From assembly GCA_964242415.1 (NCBI GenBank), contig CAXTAT010000002.1:248001-312000 (forward strand): a stretch of DNA of 64,000 nucleotides, read 5' to 3'. Shown here piece by piece: positions 59,797 to 64,000 of the stretch; positions within the stretch are counted from its first letter, which is position 1, and each line of letters opens with the position of its first letter. A program made the translations under genes and the position numbers. Source of the stretch: DASWOJ01 sp964242415 (lineage in GTDB: Bacteria; Pseudomonadota; Alphaproteobacteria; Acetobacterales; Acetobacteraceae). The notes beneath the pieces are model-generated. The model had not been told where the DNA came from and made no database searches. It was given only the letters and a program-made list of their open reading frames with translations.

Positions 59797-61911
59797 TCAG
59801 TCCTCCACCTGCGCCCCATTCCCGCCGAACCGCAGCTCTCCCAGCCCCCGCCGCACCGAGCGCACCTGCGGCAACCCCGGCCGTGGCTCCCCGATGCGCC
59901 CCAGGAACACCACCCCATCCGGATGCACCCCCAGCACCGCCTGGAACCGCTCGGCCAGCCGCCGCGCCTTCACCCGCAGCGCCGGGTCCGCGGTGAACGG
60001 CAGGTCGTGCGCCCCGTAATGCGAGAAGATCAGCGTCGCCAGCCCCGGTTGCATCGCCAGACCCAGCCGCGTTGCCTGCAGCCAAAACCGCTGCACCGCC
60101 CCGCCCAGCCGTAGCATCCGGTCCACGCCAGCTCCTGCCTCAGCCGGACCGTCCTCCGATCGGGACGCCTCCATTGGGCGCGCGTCCACTGGGGACAGGG
60201 TGAAGAATGCCGCGCTCCCTAGCCCAGGCCGCAAGTCAAGCTGCGCCGCCGCCGCCCAGGTGCCCGCCACCCGGTTCAAACCATGCATCCGCGGCCACCG
60301 CGCCATCGCCCAACGCATCAGCCGCAGCGTCACCCGATCCAGCCCGATGGCGCCCGCCGGCATGCCATGGCTGCTATCGCGCCCAGACCAGTCGATCACC
60401 GCCTGATGCACCCGGAACGTCTCCTGCGCCCGCAGCCGGATATCGGTCGCCAACTGCCCCAGCCGCGCCATCCGCAGCCGCGCCCCGCGCCCTGCCTGCC
60501 ATGTCACCCGCAGTTCCGGCCCAGCCGCCGCCTCCAGCGCCGCGATCTCCCGCCCGGTCAGCGGCCGGGTCCGATACGCCCGTCGGTTCACCGAGCGCAG
60601 CGCCAACACCGAAGCCAGCGGGTCCTGCCGCACATCCGGCGCGGGATACAGCCGGACCAGGATGCGGCAGGGATCGCCATCGCCCTCCAACCTCCAATCC
60701 AGCCGCCGGCCGTGCGCGCTGGCGGCGATCCGCAGGCTTTCCAGCAGCATCCCGCCGGCCAGCAGCGTCGGCTCGCCGCCACGATACTCGTACGGGTTGC
60801 TGCCGGCCTCGCTCATGAGATGGATGCGGACCAACTCCTCGCCCAGCACCTCGAACCGCCAGGGCTGGTGGTTGTCGCCGCTGGGCGACCAGCGCGCCGC
60901 GCCCAGTATGGCATCCAGCGCCGAAGCCGGGGCCGCCGGCTTCACAAAGGCAGTCCCCGCCACAGGCCGCGGCTTGGCCAGCGCCCGCCGCGCCAGCGCC
61001 AGCCGCAGCCGCTGCACCGGGCTGGCATTGCCCTGCGCCAGCCGTGTCGAGACCATCCGCCCGCGATAGGGATCGAAGTGATGGTGCCACGGCGCCGCCC
61101 GCACTCCGCCGCGCCGCAGCAGCAACTGCAGCGCCATCGTCGCCACCACCCCGGCGCACAACTGGCACGCCGCGGCGGTGGACGGGCCGCGCTGCGCCGC
61201 CAGGTCGATGCGCGAGGGATCGACCAGGTACGCCCGGTGCAGCCCGCGCGGCACCAGGCCCATCATGAAGCGCAGGAACTGCTCCTGCTCCGTCTGGCCT
61301 TCCAGCCGGAAGTACTGCTCGAACGTCATGCCGCCGGGCACGAAGGCCAGGTATCCCGTGCCCATGCCGGCCGGCGCGGCCGTCACGGCGGGGATGCCCA
61401 GCTCATGCGCGCGGGCGAACACCTGGCGGCGCACCGGCAGCACGAAGAAGTCGAACCCGTCCACGAACAGGTCGACGCCGTCCAGGAAGCTGTCAACGTT
61501 CCCCGGCGTCACGCCCTCGGGAAAGCGGGTGATCCGCAGCTCCGGGTTGATGGCCAGCGCCATCTCGATCATCACGTCGAGCTTTGGCCGGTCCAGCGTG
61601 TCCATCGTGGCACCGGCCTGGCGGTTGAAGTTGGGCAGGTCGAAGGTGTCGAAGTCCGCCAGGTGGAATGCGCCGATCCCCAGCCGCACCAAGGTCAGCA
61701 GGTGGATGCCGCCCACCCCGCCCATCCCCGCGATGGCGACGCAGCACCCGCGCAGCGCCTGCTGCTCCGCCGGCACCACCCAGCCGATGTTGCGGTCGAA
61801 CGCCTGGTCGTAGCTGAACGGCCGGGCACAGGCAGCGGCACCCATGCTTGCATCGGGCGCAGAGGCATTGGGCATATGGGTGTCGGGCACGGGATCAGTC
61901 TCCCCAAGCAT
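59797..61911 (-). CDS. ThiF-family adenylyltransferase fused to a nitroreductase domain (MoeY-like)
   Basis: A 704-residue two-domain protein. Residues ~35-290 are an E1/ThiF fold with the nucleotide loop AGMGGVGG (61-68), LADFDTFDLPNFNRQAGA and a partial zinc motif ACQLC (248-252). Residues ~325-695 are nitroreductase-like, with ARWSPSGDNHQPWRF (339-353) for FMN binding and HYGAHDLPF near the end. The same domain order occurs in M. tuberculosis Rv1355c (annotated MoeY). It is the second gene of an operon, 49 bases after an exosortase-associated acyltransferase gene. Activation of a carboxylate followed by redox chemistry is inferred; the substrate is unknown. Confidence 0.82.
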   Translation of the reverse strand: MLGETDPVPDTHMPNASAPDASMGAAACARPFSYDQAFDRNIGWVVPAEQQALRGCCVAIAGMGGVGGIHLLTLVRLGIGAFHLADFDTFDLPNFNRQAGATMDTLDRPKLDVMIEMALAINPELRITRFPEGVTPGNVDSFLDGVDLFVDGFDFFVLPVRRQVFARAHELGIPAVTAAPAGMGTGYLAFVPGGMTFEQYFRLEGQTEQEQFLRFMMGLVPRGLHRAYLVDPSRIDLAAQRGPSTAAACQLCAGVVATMALQLLLRRGGVRAAPWHHHFDPYRGRMVSTRLAQGNASPVQRLRLALARRALAKPRPVAGTAFVKPAAPASALDAILGAARWSPSGDNHQPWRFEVLGEELVRIHLMSEAGSNPYEYRGGEPTLLAGGMLLESLRIAASAHGRRLDWRLEGDGDPCRILVRLYPAPDVRQDPLASVLALRSVNRRAYRTRPLTGREIAALEAAAGPELRVTWQAGRGARLRMARLGQLATDIRLRAQETFRVHQAVIDWSGRDSSHGMPAGAIGLDRVTLRLMRWAMARWPRMHGLNRVAGTWAAAAQLDLRPGLGSAAFFTLSPVDARPMEASRSEDGPAEAGAGVDRMLRLGGAVQRFWLQATRLGLAMQPGLATLIFSHYGAHDLPFTADPALRVKARRLAERFQAVLGVHPDGVVFLGRIGEPRPGLPQVRSVRRGLGELRFGGNGAQVED

Positions 61912-61960
61912 GCGATGCAGCCAGCCTCAACGGCGGCGCACGACCACCCTTGGCGGTCAG

Positions 61961-62674
61961 CTAGGCGGCCCGGCACTCCCTGGCGTCCGCGTTGCAGCCT
62001 GCGCCGACATCGGTGAACTGCCCGTATTCCGTCACATAGTCCCAGATCGCCGGCTGCTCCTGCGCCATGCGCTCCAGCATGGCGGCGATGTTGCAGAACA
62101 CCGGCTGCCGTGGGCCGTAGTAGTCCACCACCGGCCCCATGTTCAGGAAGTGGATGCCCGACGCGCGCAGCAGCCGCAGCAGCGTCTGCTCCATTGTGGC
62201 GCACAGGTGGGTCACGCCGTTCGCCTGGCTGAGCTGCACCAGCCCGCGCACCAGCGCCAGGCGGGCCAGGCTAGTAGCGGCGGTGCTCAGGCCGCGCCGC
62301 TCCTTGGACACCGCAAAGCGCGACAGCTCGGCCGTGCCCCGGGTGGGCAACCGTTGGAACAGCGCCGGGTCGCATACGCCCTGCATCGGAAAGCTGCGGT
62401 GCCCCGGCCGGTCGTGCCCCGGCAGTGGCAGGATTAGCCGCGCTGTGCCGATCACCTCGCCGGTGTTGTGCATCCGTAACACAACGTGATGCGAATGTGC
62501 ATCATAGCCATCGACTTCTAATCCGTCCTGGCTTGTAAAATAACCACGTTCTAGGGAATACACTTGATAGCGCAGGCAGTGGGCCTCCCGCACCAGCGCG
62601 GGGGTGTCCGCGGCTTGCACCACCAGTTCGGATCGGGCTGCGAGAATAGCAGCAGTAAGGATCGTAGAACTCAT
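61961..62674 (-). CDS. PEP-CTERM/exosortase system-associated acyltransferase (GNAT fold)
   Basis: A 237-residue enzyme related to N-acyl amino acid / autoinducer synthases. CLRYQVYSLERGYF and EVDGYDAHSHHVVLRMHN at ~33-70, GTARLILPLPG at ~76-86, AELSRFAVSKERRGL and HLCATMEQTLLRLLRASGIH are the conserved blocks, including the Arg and acidic residues of the AHL-synthase-like active site. These enzymes occur beside exosortase/PEP-CTERM loci; the acyl donor and acceptor are unknown. It heads the operon with the ThiF-nitroreductase gene. Confidence 0.85.
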   Translation of the reverse strand: MSSTILTAAILAARSELVVQAADTPALVREAHCLRYQVYSLERGYFTSQDGLEVDGYDAHSHHVVLRMHNTGEVIGTARLILPLPGHDRPGHRSFPMQGVCDPALFQRLPTRGTAELSRFAVSKERRGLSTAATSLARLALVRGLVQLSQANGVTHLCATMEQTLLRLLRASGIHFLNMGPVVDYYGPRQPVFCNIAAMLERMAQEQPAIWDYVTEYGQFTDVGAGCNADARECRAA

Positions 62675-62827
62675 GCGACCTCGCCAAATGCACGGTGGGC
62701 GGCTATCACGTAGGTGTGAGCTAACGCAAACGTGGATGGCGTCTCAAGTCTGGAAGAGTCAATTGCGGCCCTGTTATGTCATGGCGTTTGTACATATCTT
62801 CCTAACCACGATTGATGGACCGGTGTT

Positions 62828-63022
62828 ATGGCCAAACTGACAGGCTCGGAAGACACGCTGGCCGACCGCTTGGCCAGCCTGGCGGAGTGGGCGAGGGCGT
62901 TGGGCCGGACTGCCCAGGCCGATCGTTTCCTGTTGCTCGCCTGGACCGCGTTCGAGGGCGGCGAACTTCCGGCCTGGCGCTGTGCCGGCCAGGGCGCCCA
63001 GGACTTGCCCAGCCAGGGTTGA
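62828..63022 (+). CDS. Small hypothetical protein
   Basis: A 64-residue protein with good coding bias: MAKLTGSEDTLADRLASLAE, WARALGRTAQADRFLLLAWT, AFEGGELPAWRCAGQGAQ. Two amphipathic helices are predicted and there is no signal peptide. It is divergent from the acyltransferase gene with ~150 bases between them. No family recognised. The ~430 bases that follow hold no gene but carry the sigma-54 site described separately. Confidence 0.5.
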   Translation: MAKLTGSEDTLADRLASLAEWARALGRTAQADRFLLLAWTAFEGGELPAWRCAGQGAQDLPSQG

Positions 63023-63368
63023 GCCTATCCATAATCCCCGGCCCGCATGGGTTGAGGGGTACTTGTAAGGACCACCTTACAGACAGACTGGCCATCCAAA
63101 GCCGCGCTTGACCGAGGATCTCAGCGTGCAGGGCAGGCCGATTTGGTCCGCCCCGCGTGCAGCGCCTGATTAGGCTGCCAATCGAAAGCTCCACCTGCCG
63201 ACGGCGCCCTGCGCCTGTCAGATGCAGCCCTGCTGCACCTGCCGGTTTGACGCCCAGCACGTCCAAATTCCAAGACAGCAGCAAGAACCGTCTTGCATCC
63301 TTTACACATTCACATGCCGGACAGGGGCTGGGGCTGTTAACCTACTGGCAACACACGTCATGAAGTGT

Positions 63369-63384
63369 TGGCATCTAACTTGCT
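63369..63384 (+). promoter_or_regulatory. Near-consensus sigma-54 (RpoN) promoter
   Basis: TGGCATCTAACTTGCT fits the -24/-12 consensus TGGCAC-N5-TTGCW, with GG and GC exactly 10 bases apart. It is 66 bases upstream of the next start codon, leaving a leader of about 55 bases. PEP-CTERM/exopolysaccharide loci are known to be controlled by sigma-54 with the PrsK/PrsR two-component system. Confidence 0.7.
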
Positions 63385-63449
63385 TATGTTAGGCAAGGTT
63401 CGGATACGTCGCTAACCACCCCGGTATCCGACCAGACCTGGAGAGCCAC

Positions 63450-64000
63450 ATGAACGCTTTTAAGACCATGCTCGCTGCTACCACCGCCCTTGTCCTGCTT
63501 GCCTCGGTCTCCACCGGCCATGCAGCACCTGTGACTTTCACGTTCGACCCCAGCGCCGCTGGCCTGACCGCGACCCCGTTCACCGGCGACACGCTGAACA
63601 CCAAGAACTACTCCGTGGTGCAGATCACCTCGCTCAATGGCACCGGCGGCGCGAACTTCACCGAAACCGGCGATTTGCTGATCAACAACGTGACCGCGGG
63701 TAACACCACGTTCAATCCGACGGGCAACCTGTCCGCCTACACGCTGTATGTCCAGTTCACCGGCACTGGCGTTGAGAACGCGACGAGCTTCAACACGTCG
63801 TCCACCGGCGTGCTCAACACCCTCGACTACACCCTGTTCGGTGTCGCTGGCGTGTCCACCTTCACTCCCGTTGCTGGCACGGCTGCGGCGCCTGGATCGA
63901 CGACGGTCAACAACAACGGCAACACCCCGGTCGCAATCGCCAGCGGCTCGCTGATGTCCGGCGGCACGGGCGTTACCGTCTCGGCAAACGGCGTCAGCCC
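63450..64000 (+). CDS. Secreted protein, probably PEP-CTERM class (3' truncated by window end)
   Basis: Starts at ATG 63450 with GGAG eight bases upstream. The signal peptide is MNAFKTMLAATTALVLLASV, STGHA. The mature part is Asn/Thr/Ser/Gly-rich, beta-type (APVTFTFDPSAAGLTATPFT, GDLLINNVTAGNTTFNPTG, YTLYVQFTGTG), typical of PEP-CTERM surface proteins. The sorting signal would be past base 64,000, so this class is inferred. The frame is open to the window end. Confidence 0.72.
   Translation, partial: MNAFKTMLAATTALVLLASVSTGHAAPVTFTFDPSAAGLTATPFTGDTLNTKNYSVVQITSLNGTGGANFTETGDLLINNVTAGNTTFNPTGNLSAYTLYVQFTGTGVENATSFNTSSTGVLNTLDYTLFGVAGVSTFTPVAGTAAAPGSTTVNNNGNTPVAIASGSLMSGGTGVTVSANGVS

Overview
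The window is a GC-rich (mostly GC3-biased) bacterial chromosome segment. The mix of genes (BluB, MotAB, a LOV-type hybrid kinase, GlsB-like protein, PEP-CTERM secreted proteins, an exosortase-associated acyltransferase, and a TRAP solute-binding protein) suggests an aerobic, motile alphaproteobacterium, most likely Acetobacteraceae/Rhodospirillales. That placement is an inference from gene style; no rRNA or other marker is present to prove it.

Region 1 (1-25,900) is ordinary chromosome. In order it holds the end of a sulfate ABC permease (cysW), a DUF433/DUF5615 toxin-antitoxin pair with a frameshifted toxin, an AlkA-type glycosylase, an acyltransferase-3 membrane protein, two overlapping genes of unknown function, an orphan ABC solute-binding protein and a PEP-CTERM protein with HAF repeats. 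Then come an AbrB antitoxin fused to the relic of a VapC toxin, motA-motB, bluB, a DUF3140 protein, a LOV-histidine kinase-receiver hybrid and a serine/threonine dehydratase coupled to an ArnT-like GT39 membrane glycosyltransferase. The region ends with a GlsB-like protein, a second PEP-CTERM protein, a TRAP solute-binding protein, an Lrp regulator divergent from trxB, a LysR regulator, and a large glycosidase-like protein with two xylan-binding-type modules.

Region 2 (25,901-57,295) is a phage-like cluster, nearly all on the minus strand and read right to left. It runs: possible small terminase, large terminase, portal, scaffold-like protein, gp10-like protein, major capsid, neck/connector genes, contractile tail sheath, tail tube, G/GT assembly chaperones with a canonical -1 slippery site, a short Pro/Ala-rich tape-measure-like protein, P2-type U-X-D-V-W-J-I baseplate genes, four fibre/spike-type proteins, and a lysis module (membrane protein, spanin-like protein, GH108 endolysin, holin). 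No integrase, repressor, replication gene or att site was seen. Two toxin-antitoxin pairs and one plus-strand orphan gene are inserted in it. Many junctions that are not tightly overlapped carry inverted pairs of a GGGAGAGGG palindrome, and the only assembly gap (100 N at 45,362-45,461) falls inside one such element. The cluster looks like a long-resident, perhaps domesticated, contractile-tail phage or gene-transfer-agent-like element.

Region 3 (57,296-64,000) holds a broken GNAT acetyltransferase, a secreted GH76-like glycosidase, a two-gene operon (exosortase-associated acyltransferase plus a ThiF-nitroreductase fusion), a small unknown protein, and the start of a secreted protein preceded by a near-consensus sigma-54 promoter. 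The acyltransferase, the PEP-CTERM proteins and the sigma-54 site fit an exosortase/exopolysaccharide lifestyle. The ThiF-nitroreductase/acyltransferase pair and the contractile-tail cluster are the best candidates here for poorly described biology.
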